Assembly: GCA_020442475.1 (NCBI GenBank)
Contig: JAGRKA010000013.1
Coordinates: forward strand, 1-42,946
Length of the DNA: 42,946 bases
Direction: 5' to 3'
From: Alphaproteobacteria bacterium
GTDB taxonomy: Bacteria; Pseudomonadota; Alphaproteobacteria; Micavibrionales; Micavibrionaceae
Shown here: positions 8,513-16,754 of the stretch, piece by piece
Layout of the letters: each line of letters opens with the position of its first letter
How positions within the stretch are numbered: the first letter of the stretch is position 1
The notes under the pieces: generated by a model
The model's input: only the letters and a program-made list of their open reading frames with translations
Told to the model about the DNA's origin: nothing
The model's database searches: none
Program-made: the position numbers and the translations under genes

Positions 8513-9712
8513 ATGACAGGTGTTTCGACATTAGGGCAGGCTTTGGCGCAGATCGCACGGATCAAGGATCAGCAGACACAATTTGCAACACTGAGCACAC
8601 AACTGGCGACAGGTAAGAAAACGCAGGTTTTCTCGGGGCTGCAAACCGATACGTTGACATCCCAGCGCGCCCGCGCAAGTTTCAAGGCGACGGATACCTA
8701 TATTAATAACATCACCAACGCAGACCGGCGTATTGAGCTGATGCTCACAGCCATCGAGGAATTCAAGGCGCAGGCTGAAAATTTCGCGAACGCCCTGATC
8801 GGATTCTCACAAGAAAGCGCACACCAGAACGGTGATATCGTCTATTACGACGATCCCACGACACCCAACATAGAGGAAAATACCCAGATCGGTATGAGTG
8901 AAGCCGAAGCGGACATTGATTTGCGAACGCTTCAGGAACTGGCCGGCAATATTTATAACTTTATGATTGATCTGCTCAACACGCGGGAAAATGATCGCTA
9001 TTTGCTGGGCGGCGCAGATACGCTGACGAAACCCCTTGCGGATAACGGTACGCTGGATGCGACAATGAACAGTTTTATTGCAAACTGGAAAGCCGGAACC
9101 GTAACAACAAGCGACTTTCTTGCCGATCTGAAAAACCGCGACACGGCATCAAATCCCGAAGCACTGACCGATTCGATTATCGGCTATTCGGCGCCGCTGA
9201 CGGCTGGGAATGTTCAGGGCGTTTTCGTCCGGGTGGACGGGCTGTCGGAGATCGAATATACAGCTCTGGCCAATGAACGTCCTTTCCGGGACGTACTGGT
9301 CGCCTTGTCTTATTTCAAAAATGAAAGCCTGCCGCCGGTCGCAGATCAAGTTGAAATCGACCCCGGCACGGGCCTGCCGATCATCTTAACGCAAGGCGCC
9401 CCCGGCGCAGATATGGATGAGATGAAAGAGAATTTTTATGCCGTTTTCAACGATCTGACCCGCATGGTCAATCAGGCGCTTGATGATATGGATCAGGTTC
9501 GCTTCCGCTTGGAGAATGCTCGTGCGCGAATCACCGAACTGAAGCAAAGCCATCAAGAGCAAAAAAGCCTGCTACTGGGAACAATCTCCGATGTCGAGGA
9601 TGTCGATATTAACGAAGTCGCCCTCAAACTGAACGTACTCCAGATCCAGCTCGACGCCTCCTACAGGGTCACAGCCCGGGTCAGCCAGCTCAGCCTCGTA
9701 AATTTCATATAG
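8513..9712 (+). CDS. flgL: Flagellar hook-associated protein 3 FlgL
   Basis: This is the second hook-filament junction protein, of 399 residues. It has a flagellin-like N-terminal helix (MTGVSTLGQALAQIARIKDQ, then LSTQLATGKK) and a matching C-terminal helix (ISDVEDVDINEVALKLNVLQ) that ends in LSQLVN-like residues. The middle region from about 130 to 330 is variable. AAAGGAGA lies seven bases before the ATG, a strong ribosome binding site. It is co-transcribed with flgK. A hairpin at 9724-9758 separates it from the convergent secretion locus. Confidence 0.93.
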   Translation: MTGVSTLGQALAQIARIKDQQTQFATLSTQLATGKKTQVFSGLQTDTLTSQRARASFKATDTYINNITNADRRIELMLTAIEEFKAQAENFANALIGFSQESAHQNGDIVYYDDPTTPNIEENTQIGMSEAEADIDLRTLQELAGNIYNFMIDLLNTRENDRYLLGGADTLTKPLADNGTLDATMNSFIANWKAGTVTTSDFLADLKNRDTASNPEALTDSIIGYSAPLTAGNVQGVFVRVDGLSEIEYTALANERPFRDVLVALSYFKNESLPPVADQVEIDPGTGLPIILTQGAPGADMDEMKENFYAVFNDLTRMVNQALDDMDQVRFRLENARARITELKQSHQEQKSLLLGTISDVEDVDINEVALKLNVLQIQLDASYRVTARVSQLSLVNFI

Positions 9713-9721
9713 GGCGCAGAT

Positions 9722-9760
9722 GGCTATTAGGTAGATTCCTTAACGGCACCCCTAATAGGC
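9722..9760. terminator. Possible bidirectional terminator between flgL and the secretion locus
   Basis: CTATTAGG (9724-9731) and CCTAATAG (9751-9758) form a perfect 8-bp stem with a 19-base loop in the 58-base gap between two convergent stop codons. There is no T-tract on either strand, so it is weaker than a canonical intrinsic terminator. Confidence 0.4.
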
Positions 9761-9770
9761 TATGCACACC

Positions 9771-10751
9771 TTATCCGGCGTTTTCGATTCGGCGAATCGT
9801 CTGGGTGGGCTGGTGCCCTGCCTGCTCGCCAGGATCACGGACACCGGTCCGCTCAATCTGCATGGGCGCTTTTTCCATGTCTGCCACTGCATCCGGCTGT
9901 CCTGCCGCCGGCATATGAACAGCCGATTCCTGAGCATGCCGAATATGAATCACGCGGCCCTTAATGTCGGCCTCCATATGGAGCGGTGATAACATTTCGG
10001 CAACCACCTCATTCCAGGGCTTGCCTCCCGTCCATGAAACGCGCGCTCCCGGATTAACGCTTTCACCGAACGAAACCGCGTAAGAAGGCGGCGCAATCTG
10101 CTGGAGCGCAAGCGCAAGCGGCATATCGCTACCGAAACCGACAGCATCCTCATAAACAGCCGGCGGCGTTGCTTCCATCGTCGGTACAGAAACCGGCGCA
10201 AGCGCAGCAGGCGGTAAGGGCTGTGCATGACCGGCAGCCTGCTCCTGAGGGAATGGTTCAATAATCAGACGGTTCCCGCCGGGAACGCTCTCAACAGCTT
10301 TTTCAGGCGCATCCTGCGGCATGATAACACGAGGGGGCGGAGCCGGTGTAGACGATGGCATAGGTTGGAGAATAGCCTCTTGCGCCATATCTTCTTCAGG
10401 TTCGATCATCGTTTTAACCTTTAGAACCGGCTTCCCCGGAACAGGCTGCTGTTGAATAACAGGCGGGGAAGGCTGTGCAGGAGCGGGCGCCGCAACGATC
10501 TCATCTTCCATCAACGGCATAGGCGAAAGCGGTGAAAGCTCATACCCCTCCGGCTGCACAACCGGTGCAACAGGCGCGGTGCCTTCTGCAGGTTGAGACG
10601 GCGGCATGATAATCGGCGCAGGCTCTTTTTTCTGCGGCGGGACCCATTCGAACCCGGCCTGTGCCGAACCCGGCAGCAATGCCAGACAGGCGGCCGACAA
10701 AGAGAGGAGCGCACTCCGGCTCCATTTGGTACGAACATGGCTCATTATCAT
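9771..10751 (-). CDS. TcpQ-like periplasmic protein of the type IVB secretion locus
   Basis: The protein has about 326 residues: a signal peptide (positive SHVRTKWSR, hydrophobic core, cleavage after GSAQA), a long Pro-rich periplasmic linker, and a small folded domain at about 208-271. That domain contains MPLALALQQIAPP, VSWTGGKPWNEVV and a closing IKGRVIHIR strand. This resembles the TcpQ/PilN-type domain, a fold related to the N0 domain of secretins and DotD. A role as an outer-membrane-proximal core subunit of the Dot/Icm-like machine is inferred from location beside icmT, dotB, dotC and dotD. The start is ambiguous. ATG at 10751 has AAGGA eight bases upstream; a TTG at 10784 has GGAGG eight bases upstream and would add 11 residues before the signal peptide. 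Confidence 0.7.
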   Translation of the reverse strand: MIMSHVRTKWSRSALLSLSAACLALLPGSAQAGFEWVPPQKKEPAPIIMPPSQPAEGTAPVAPVVQPEGYELSPLSPMPLMEDEIVAAPAPAQPSPPVIQQQPVPGKPVLKVKTMIEPEEDMAQEAILQPMPSSTPAPPPRVIMPQDAPEKAVESVPGGNRLIIEPFPQEQAAGHAQPLPPAALAPVSVPTMEATPPAVYEDAVGFGSDMPLALALQQIAPPSYAVSFGESVNPGARVSWTGGKPWNEVVAEMLSPLHMEADIKGRVIHIRHAQESAVHMPAAGQPDAVADMEKAPMQIERTGVRDPGEQAGHQPTQTIRRIENAG

Positions 10752-10859
10752 AACCGGCTTCCTTGATCCCGAATTTTGGTACAAAATACACGTCCTCCGA
10801 CCATAAAGCGGAAAGCGTGAAAAAACAAGAGTCTCAAGCCGAAACAGTGGAAGAGTCTA

Positions 10860-11159
10860 TTAGCCGTAATCTATGAATTTCTTATGCCGTGCAGCAAGAA
10901 ATCCGGGCCTGTCCGTCCCAAGCACCCATGAGCGTATATTCCGAATAGCTGCAGGAAATGTCAGGCCTTTTGCCTCTAGAATTCTAAAGAAAATCAGAAA
11001 CAGAATGAGAATCGTAATGGTCGACCATCGTATATAAAAGAAAAGCACCGGGATAGGCAGGGCGGAGCGGGCATCAAAAGAGAAAAACCGGACCACGCGC
11101 ATGGAGTTGCGCCAGTGCCAGTTCAGCTTTTCCTGGATATTCTCAATTTCCTTAACCAT
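10860..11159 (-). CDS. icmT: IcmT-like inner-membrane protein (type IVB secretion)
   Basis: The protein has 99 residues with LNWHWRNSMRVVRFFSFDAR near the N-terminus and one strongly hydrophobic span (about residues 33-60). LEAKGLTFPAAIRNIRSW follows, and the protein ends in RHKKFIDYG. The WRxS...RFFxxDAR pattern, the small size and the closing F-I-D motif match the IcmT/TraK family of Dot/Icm and IncI conjugation systems. IcmT is a small inner-membrane component needed for full Legionella Dot/Icm activity. The gene lies 90 bases downstream of dotB on the same strand, which strongly supports the call. Confidence 0.85.
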   Translation of the reverse strand: MVKEIENIQEKLNWHWRNSMRVVRFFSFDARSALPIPVLFFYIRWSTITILILFLIFFRILEAKGLTFPAAIRNIRSWVLGTDRPGFLAARHKKFIDYG

Positions 11160-11249
11160 GAAAAACGCCTTCCCTTGCGCCGTTCGTTTATTCTAGCCCT
11201 GAAAATATTAAGATTGTCTTTACGTTTTCGTGTCCGCACCTAGCAGAGA

Positions 11250-12407
11250 TTATGTACCCGTGCTTGTAGACAAAAGCAGATAATGCCGCCGGTCGATTTT
11301 CCCTTGCTCGAAGACAATTTCAGCAGAGCGCTCCATTGTCCGGCCATATTGGCTGATAATACGCTGAATCTCGTTCGGCCATTTTGTGAAATGCATATCC
11401 ATGAGCTTTTCACGGACATCATCCGGAAATTTCATCCATTCGCGTACACCGATTCGCCCGCCGCCGACACGCGGTACAAGCGCCTGCGTAACGACCAGAC
11501 GCAGCGTTTCCATCAGCGCAATCGCCCGCTCCTCGCGCTCATCCATATCATAGGTCGAGAGCATACGCTGGATCGTATTGGCCACACCCAGCGTGTGGGT
11601 CGTCGTATAGACGGCATGGCCCGTCTGCGCGGCCTCAATTGAGGCGTTAATCGTTTCCCGGTCGCGTGATTCCCCAACGAGAATCACCTCCGGCTTGCGG
11701 CGCAGGGCGTTACGTACGCCATGCGCAAAATCCGGCAAATGGCGGGGAATCTCGCTCTGCGAAACCAGAGAACGCGGGCTGTTGATAGAGTCGTAGACAT
11801 ATTCAATCGGCGCTTCATAGGTGATCATCTTTCCGCACCCTTGCGGCCGTTCGAGAAGCAATCTGTTCCCGGCGGCCAGAAGCGTCGTTTTTCCCGAACC
11901 GGTTGGGCCGGTGATAATAACGATCCCCTGCCGCGGCGCCCAAGCCTCTATGATCTCTTCTTCAATATTCAAATCTTTCATGGTCGGCGGCTCACTGGGC
12001 AGTACCCGCATCGTGATCTGCGCCGAATCCCGCCCCCTTGATAAAATCGCCGTGATGTTCACCCGAAAACGAATGCGGGTATAGCGGTCCGGACGAATTT
12101 CATAAGAGACGTCCAGATCCTTCCCCGCAGCCAGCCGGGCAAGCGCCTCCGGACCGTAGATACGGGTCAGCATCGCCGCCATATCCGCCGCATCTATATT
12201 GCGGAACGTCGCAGGGTATAAAACGCCGTGAATTTCGTTATAAACCGGCCTGTCCGTCTGGATCGTAATATCCGAAGCGTTTTGTTTGACACACCAGAGC
12301 AAAAACTGGTCGATATGCACTTCGGTAAAGCGATCAGGCTCGTCAGGCCAGGTCTCGGCAAAATTATCAGCAGATTTAAGAAGACTTATCGGCTTGCGGG
12401 TTGCCAT
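11250..12407 (-). CDS. dotB: DotB, VirB11/PilT-like secretion ATPase
   Basis: This 385-residue hexameric ATPase of the type IVB secretion system acts at the cytoplasmic face of the inner membrane. It has an N-terminal domain with DQFLLWCVKQNASDITIQ, Walker A GPTGSGKTT (167-175), VILVGESRD (Walker B, 241-249) and the His box GHAVYTTTHT (263-272). Length and N-terminal domain match DotB rather than PilT or VirB11. The Asp-box Glu/Asp residues appear intact, so the enzyme should be active. Its first codons overlap the end of dotC by 22 bases, implying coupled expression. Confidence 0.93.
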   Translation of the reverse strand: MATRKPISLLKSADNFAETWPDEPDRFTEVHIDQFLLWCVKQNASDITIQTDRPVYNEIHGVLYPATFRNIDAADMAAMLTRIYGPEALARLAAGKDLDVSYEIRPDRYTRIRFRVNITAILSRGRDSAQITMRVLPSEPPTMKDLNIEEEIIEAWAPRQGIVIITGPTGSGKTTLLAAGNRLLLERPQGCGKMITYEAPIEYVYDSINSPRSLVSQSEIPRHLPDFAHGVRNALRRKPEVILVGESRDRETINASIEAAQTGHAVYTTTHTLGVANTIQRMLSTYDMDEREERAIALMETLRLVVTQALVPRVGGGRIGVREWMKFPDDVREKLMDMHFTKWPNEIQRIISQYGRTMERSAEIVFEQGKIDRRHYLLLSTSTGT

Positions 12408-13279
12408 GAACCGTATCCCGTCATGAGTTCGGGAACACCCGTAATCTGAACCGCGCGGTCCCCGATCCGCATTTCATCGCCGCCGCCCGTCACGCCGCGA
12501 TCAACCTGAAGCGCATAAGGCGGTGAAACCATGCCTTGCGCCAGCAAAACCCGGTAACGCACCATCCCCTCATAATCTGCAGAAAGAAGGCTGAGATCTT
12601 CCTTGAAAGTCTCGTTAGCCTGCTCGACACCGTATTCCCAGCCTTTGGCCACAAGCTCGATCCACAAAGCGCGCTCTTCCTCATCTTCCGGACGCAACAC
12701 ATCCGGCGGCGGCTCCGGTACTTGCCATTCACGCTCCAGATAAGAGCGCCACGTCCGGGCGGTCGAAATAATCCGGGCGTTATTGATAATATTGTAAATC
12801 CTGTCGGATACGGCAGCCTGCTGCCCATCCCCCTCGATCAGCATCGCATTAATGGATTCACTGATCACAGGCGGCTCAATCAACAGACCGGACGGCGCGG
12901 GAATCAGGAGTTGACGAAAATCAAAGACCTGATCCAGAGAACGGGCCCGCTTATCCAGCTCTTTACGGATATGGTATGTCCGCCAGGCTAACCCGCCGCG
13001 CGCGCCGTAAGAAACAGCCGCTTCTTTCAGAGCATCCTTGCGGATATCGAAAGGCAGGCCGGTTTCCTCCCCCATAAGGTTGTTTTCTTTCTCAAGCGTT
13101 TGCAAATCCCGCAAAGAAGGCGGCGGCAGAGGCTCACCGTTTTCAGAGACTCGCGCGCTGTTTTGTCCGGAACCGGAGGACGCCATCGCCGCAGGAAACG
13201 GCAAAAGCGGAGAGGTCAGCACCGCCAATAAGGCCAAACCTCGAAGCAAGCGCTGTCTTCTGATTACAAACTCAGACAT
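12386..13279 (-). CDS. dotC: DotC-like core protein of the type IVB secretion system, without lipobox
   Basis: The 297-residue protein has a signal peptide (RRQRLLRGLALLAVLTSPLL, probable cleavage near AMA-SS) and a mature domain with LRKDAL-like DIRKDALKEAA, ELDKRARSLDQVFDF and YLEREWQVPEPP. These features, together with position between dotB and dotD, identify DotC. DotC with DotD is needed to place DotH in the outer membrane. Legionella DotC is a lipoprotein, but here the whole protein contains no cysteine and cannot be lipidated. It overlaps dotB by 22 bases and follows dotD after 23 bases, as in canonical dotDCB operons. Confidence 0.9.
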   Translation of the reverse strand: MSEFVIRRQRLLRGLALLAVLTSPLLPFPAAMASSGSGQNSARVSENGEPLPPPSLRDLQTLEKENNLMGEETGLPFDIRKDALKEAAVSYGARGGLAWRTYHIRKELDKRARSLDQVFDFRQLLIPAPSGLLIEPPVISESINAMLIEGDGQQAAVSDRIYNIINNARIISTARTWRSYLEREWQVPEPPPDVLRPEDEEERALWIELVAKGWEYGVEQANETFKEDLSLLSADYEGMVRYRVLLAQGMVSPPYALQVDRGVTGGGDEMRIGDRAVQITGVPELMTGYGSWQPASR

Positions 13280-13302
13280 CGACGTGTCGTCCCCTTCTCC
13301 CT

Positions 13303-13812
13303 TTACCCGGTTATCCCGGTATTGGGCGCATAATGGATCTCGACCGTTTTGCGCTCGCTATCCACCTTCAGATTAGCGCGCGTCCCCAATTGCAATCCGA
13401 TATCCCGCAATACATCGATTACAGGCCGATTCTCAACATCGACGGAAATCACGACCGGTACAGGTGGCGGATTGCCGATGGTCAGGAAATTATAACCGGC
13501 GCGGTCGGCCAGCGTTTTGGATACAGGCTCAGCCGGTCCGATCCAGTTGACGGTAATCGCCCGGCGCAGCTCAGGCGGCGGATCGCCGACAGGCCCCAGA
13601 GATACGCCCGGCGAGCGTGAATATTCTATAGAAGCCAGTGTTTCCAGCGCATTGGACGCCCTGTCCGCGGCATCAGCCAGCATCGCCGAGACATTATCCG
13701 GCGCTGTTGCAACCTGCGGCGTTTCATTACTGAAATTCAACGGACCGGTTTCGCATCCACCGAGCAAAACCAGACAGGCAATAGTAGGGAGAACGGTAGA
13801 AAATCGTTTCAT
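13303..13812 (-). CDS. dotD: DotD lipoprotein of the type IVB secretion system
   Basis: The 169-residue lipoprotein has signal peptide and lipobox LGGC with Cys20 as the lipidated residue. A helical linker follows, and then a domain with ELRRAITVNWIGPAEP, VENRPVIDVLRDIG and a terminal KTVEIHYAP strand. The DotD fold is known to resemble secretin N0 domains. It is an outer-membrane lipoprotein of the Dot/Icm core complex and acts with DotC. It is the first gene of the dotD-dotC-dotB block. The 149-base gap upstream contains a weak promoter-like pair on this strand. Confidence 0.9.
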   Translation of the reverse strand: MKRFSTVLPTIACLVLLGGCETGPLNFSNETPQVATAPDNVSAMLADAADRASNALETLASIEYSRSPGVSLGPVGDPPPELRRAITVNWIGPAEPVSKTLADRAGYNFLTIGNPPPVPVVISVDVENRPVIDVLRDIGLQLGTRANLKVDSERKTVEIHYAPNTGITG

Positions 13813-13851
13813 TTCGAGATCGAACCTTGCAAGGACTACGGTCTATCGGAC

Positions 13852-13880
13852 CCTTTAATTTACGCATTCAACGAAGTCAA
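13852..13880 (-). promoter_or_regulatory. Weak sigma-70-like promoter candidate ahead of dotD
   Basis: On the minus strand TTGACT (13875-13880) is followed after 17 bases by TAAAGG (13852-13857), about 40 bases upstream of the dotD ATG. The -35 is good but the -10 matches only half of the consensus. It sits in the only sizeable gap within the secretion gene run. Another hairpin-forming stretch (CCCG...CGGG) lies further upstream near 13895-13915. Confidence 0.25.
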
Positions 13881-13961
13881 GACTAGCGGGTTATGACGCC
13901 CGCCGCAAGACGGGTTTCGCAGTTGCCCCCAAAGATTTCCAATAGAACGTTTCAAAACGTC

Positions 13962-14378
13962 CTAATGACCATTCTGGACCAACCCGCTTTCCTTTAATAT
14001 TCCGATCACACGGCTTTTATATTTCGTGCCGTAACGGGGCGTTCTGGAGTGATAATGCGCGATGGCCTGCGACAGGCTCTTCGTCTCGTCAATATGGCCG
14101 CGTAAAATCCAAGCGGCCACACCGACATTCGTACAGGCATCATCGCGAATCCAGCGCCGTGCCGTGCTTTCATTGACGCCCCATTGCTTTGATAATTCCG
14201 GCAACCAGATTGTATTGATCTGCATCGGCCCCAGATCATAGGACCCGTTTTCATTTGCCACTTCCTGCCCGACCTGTCCGCCTTCGGCTTTGTATATCCC
14301 AACAAGCACGGCGGGCGGCACAGAATAGGTCTGAGAAGCAAGCATCAAGCAAGCGGCGAGAACGGTACTGGCGGACAT
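13962..14378 (-). CDS. Lytic transglycosylase (SLT/VirB1-like)
   Basis: The 138-residue exported protein has a short hydrophobic N-terminus and a minimal SLT fold. GIYKAEGG holds the likely catalytic Glu32, YDLGPMQIN is the family's substrate-groove motif, and ACTNVGVAAWIL and AIAHYHS follow. The enzyme would cut peptidoglycan strands with 1,6-anhydro product formation. VirB1-type enzymes open the cell wall for secretion machines, and the position between dotD and other exported proteins of the run suggests that job here. It could also be a housekeeping enzyme. A ribosome binding site AGGAG lies about ten bases before the ATG. Confidence 0.85.
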   Translation of the reverse strand: MSASTVLAACLMLASQTYSVPPAVLVGIYKAEGGQVGQEVANENGSYDLGPMQINTIWLPELSKQWGVNESTARRWIRDDACTNVGVAAWILRGHIDETKSLSQAIAHYHSRTPRYGTKYKSRVIGILKESGLVQNGH

Positions 14379-14422
14379 TAAAGAACAACTCCTGCGAATC
14401 CTGAGTTTAGTCTATCATATCT

Positions 14423-15748
14423 TTATGAATCGTCACTCTTTTTGAAGAAGGACATAGGCCCCCCGCCCTGCCCGACACCTTGCGCCTGCTCAGCCTCTTG
14501 CGGGGGGGCTGCTTGTGGCGCCTGTTCCTGTATGGGCGGCTCCGGCTGCACAGGCGCAACTTGTGGCACAGCCCCATCAGCCTTAGGCTTGGCGAACATC
14601 GACATGGGGTTGCCCCCGACAGGGGGAGACGATACAGCTGATGGCGATACAGGCGCCTGCTGCACAGCCTGTTCCGCAGGGGGAGGCTGTGGCGGTACAG
14701 AGGGCTGTTCCGGCGCTTGCGGAGGCGTCACAGGCGGCTGTTGCTGTTGAGGAAGCGGCTGCTCAGGTTGAACCGGCGGCGGCTGTACGGATGGCTGTTC
14801 CTGCGCCGGAGGCACGGCCTGCTGCTGCGGTGGAGGCTGCGAGGCCTGCGCCTGCTGCGCGGGTGCCGCAGGGCTTTGACCACCCCCGCCTCCCGCCGCG
14901 CGCGTACCGGCGCCGGGGACAAGATTCCCGGCCAGCGCCTCCAGCATCCCGGCGCGCAAACCAAAAGCTTTCCAGACCGGGTCAATCGACAAGGGCACCT
15001 CCTGCCCCTGCTCGCTCAGCGCTGTCACACGGGCTGTTTCCGCCATATGACATGCGCCGTAAAGCCGCCCCAGAACGCTCAAAAGACCGAGCTCGGCCTG
15101 CTTTTGCGCCTCCCCCTCAAGAGCAGGCAACAAAGCCTCCCGAAGTTCCGCGGCCTTCGTGACCAGCCGCTCGGCAATCTCCATGATCAGTTTCTGCTCC
15201 GGCTGCCCGAACGGAAAAGATCCAACCGCGTTAACGACAGGCAAGAATGCGTAAACATACTGAATGCCCGTCTGCACGGGGTCTATTGTGCTATTTCCGC
15301 CCTGCCCTTTAAGCGGCTCCGCAGCGTCCACCGCATCAAGCCGCTGCGCGGTATCGGCGGCGGGTGTAAAATTTTCGGAGAAGGTCAGAACGGCTTGCAA
15401 GGCCGTCGTAAGCCGCTTCAAGTCGGCTTCCTCCGGTACGCGCCCGTGATGGCTGTACTGCCCCGCAACCAAAGGCCCGGCCAGAGCCGCCAGAGCGACG
15501 CGCAGCGTATCGCCGTCACTGCCGGCCATATTGACATCCATAGCCTGCGCCATGGATATACTCATTTTTACGGATTGGCCGAGCAGTTCGGCCATTTTCT
15601 GCGCATCGGCACGAATCGCCTCTTCACCACCGGCACCACCAACCAAAGGCGGTGAGGCTTCCGTGATCGAGGCCATCAAAGGCGCCCCTATTTTTTCAAG
15701 AACCCGAAGGAGATATTCAGTCCGTTGATCCATACGCTTACCGGTCAC
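14423..15748 (-). CDS. Unknown Pro/Gln-rich cytoplasmic protein in the secretion locus
   Basis: I do not recognise this 441-residue protein. There is no signal peptide or membrane span. Residues 1 to about 280 are mostly helical and look folded (LRVLEKIGAPLMASITE, QYVYAFLPVVNAVGSFPFGQ, LLSVLGRLYGACHMAETARV). From about residue 285 it becomes a disordered Pro/Gln/Ala tail with repeats such as QPPPQQQ, and ends in GGGPMSFFKKSDDS. The tail repeats MSMF/MSFF motifs at both ends. It lies 44 bases upstream of the transglycosylase gene on the same strand. A cytoplasmic accessory or substrate role in the secretion system is possible but is inference only. The start is either GTG at 15748, with AAGGA just upstream, or ATG at 15733. 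Confidence 0.75.
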   Translation of the reverse strand: MTGKRMDQRTEYLLRVLEKIGAPLMASITEASPPLVGGAGGEEAIRADAQKMAELLGQSVKMSISMAQAMDVNMAGSDGDTLRVALAALAGPLVAGQYSHHGRVPEEADLKRLTTALQAVLTFSENFTPAADTAQRLDAVDAAEPLKGQGGNSTIDPVQTGIQYVYAFLPVVNAVGSFPFGQPEQKLIMEIAERLVTKAAELREALLPALEGEAQKQAELGLLSVLGRLYGACHMAETARVTALSEQGQEVPLSIDPVWKAFGLRAGMLEALAGNLVPGAGTRAAGGGGGQSPAAPAQQAQASQPPPQQQAVPPAQEQPSVQPPPVQPEQPLPQQQQPPVTPPQAPEQPSVPPQPPPAEQAVQQAPVSPSAVSSPPVGGNPMSMFAKPKADGAVPQVAPVQPEPPIQEQAPQAAPPQEAEQAQGVGQGGGPMSFFKKSDDS

Positions 15749-15805
15749 TTATCCTTGACTATCGCTCTGTGGACGCGCCCGCGGCGGCCCCTGCCCGTCC
15801 CCCTA

Positions 15806-16690
15806 TCAGCTCCGTACGCCGAGATCGGCAATTAGGGCCTGAATGTCTTTCGGACGGCCCCGCACAATTTTCACGGTCCCGTCTTTCGCACGGTAAACAC
15901 TCATCGGTGTAGCATCAAACTTCCACGACTGCATGATCCCCAGATTGCGCTGCACGCCCTGCTGGTTAATCTCACTGCGGGCCGGAAGCGCGTCCGGATC
16001 ACCGTCCATATGACGCAGCCAGCGCTCCTGCGGGTTCGGCGTTGCAATCAGGAACGCAGCCTGCGCCCGTGTTTCCTCACGAAAACCCACCGGGATCATA
16101 CGCACCTGAATACGGCCATTTTCAAGAAAACCCTGCCGCAAATCATTCATAAAGGCGTGGCAATGGGGGCATTGAGGATCGATAAAGCTGTACAGGATCG
16201 GCGCGCCCGTCTCCCCGATCGCAACCCAATTGCTGTTTTCGACATCGTGATAAAGCCGCTCGGATGGAGACTGGAATTCGAAAGCCTGTGTTTCGCGGCT
16301 GTCGACCTCAGATGCCGGGAAGTCTTCGGCCAGCCTGTCCAGCATATCATCCCCTTGCGCCCGCAAACGGCGGACCTGCTCGACAGTCAACAGCTTGCCG
16401 GTCTTGTCGAAAAGCATGCCCATGACAAACACGTCCCCGCCGGGCAGCACGTAAAAATATTGCTCCTGACCGTTCTTGATCGTCAGCCAGGACTCTAGCC
16501 CGTGATCACGGCCCAGAAAGCGGATCTGCGCCCCTTCATTCACCAGATTCTGAATCGGCGCAGGCAAGGCCGGAAGGGCTTCCTGTTGCTGTTGCGCCAG
16601 TGCTGAACTCGCCGTCCATGACACCGCAGAAAAAGAAACCGCCAGAAAAGCCAAAAGGGAAAGGGCCAAAAAAAGCCGCGCCATGATCAT
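15806..16690 (-). CDS. DsbC/DsbG-like periplasmic thiol-disulfide isomerase
   Basis: The 294-residue exported thioredoxin-fold protein has a signal peptide (ARLFLALSLLAFLAV, cleavage near ALA-QQ). An N-terminal dimerisation-like region contains FLGRDHGLESWLTIKNGQ, followed by YVLPGGDVFVMGMLFD, typical of DsbG/DsbC. The C-terminal thioredoxin domain carries the active site DPQCPHCHAF (Cys174, Cys177) and a cis-Pro loop FDATPM. It would form or reshuffle disulfides in secreted or periplasmic proteins. It sits in the type IVB gene run, where disulfide-bonded core subunits may be clients. The ATG at 16690 is chosen because AAGGAG lies nine bases upstream; a GTG at 16708 would place that site inside the gene. 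Confidence 0.85.
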   Translation of the reverse strand: MIMARLFLALSLLAFLAVSFSAVSWTASSALAQQQQEALPALPAPIQNLVNEGAQIRFLGRDHGLESWLTIKNGQEQYFYVLPGGDVFVMGMLFDKTGKLLTVEQVRRLRAQGDDMLDRLAEDFPASEVDSRETQAFEFQSPSERLYHDVENSNWVAIGETGAPILYSFIDPQCPHCHAFMNDLRQGFLENGRIQVRMIPVGFREETRAQAAFLIATPNPQERWLRHMDGDPDALPARSEINQQGVQRNLGIMQSWKFDATPMSVYRAKDGTVKIVRGRPKDIQALIADLGVRS

Positions 16691-16754
16691 GTGATTAAAC
16701 TCCTTCACAGAAAATCTTTCTATCTATCCAGTGTAGAGGAGAGCGGGGAAAGTT

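Noticed and set aside
14641..15655. Long plus-strand open frames (173 and 312 codons), Arg/Leu- or Ala-rich
   Set aside because: They are antisense shadows of the Pro/Gln-rich gene on the minus strand. Their composition is what the reverse complement of Pro/Gln/Ala codons gives, and there are no ribosome binding sites.
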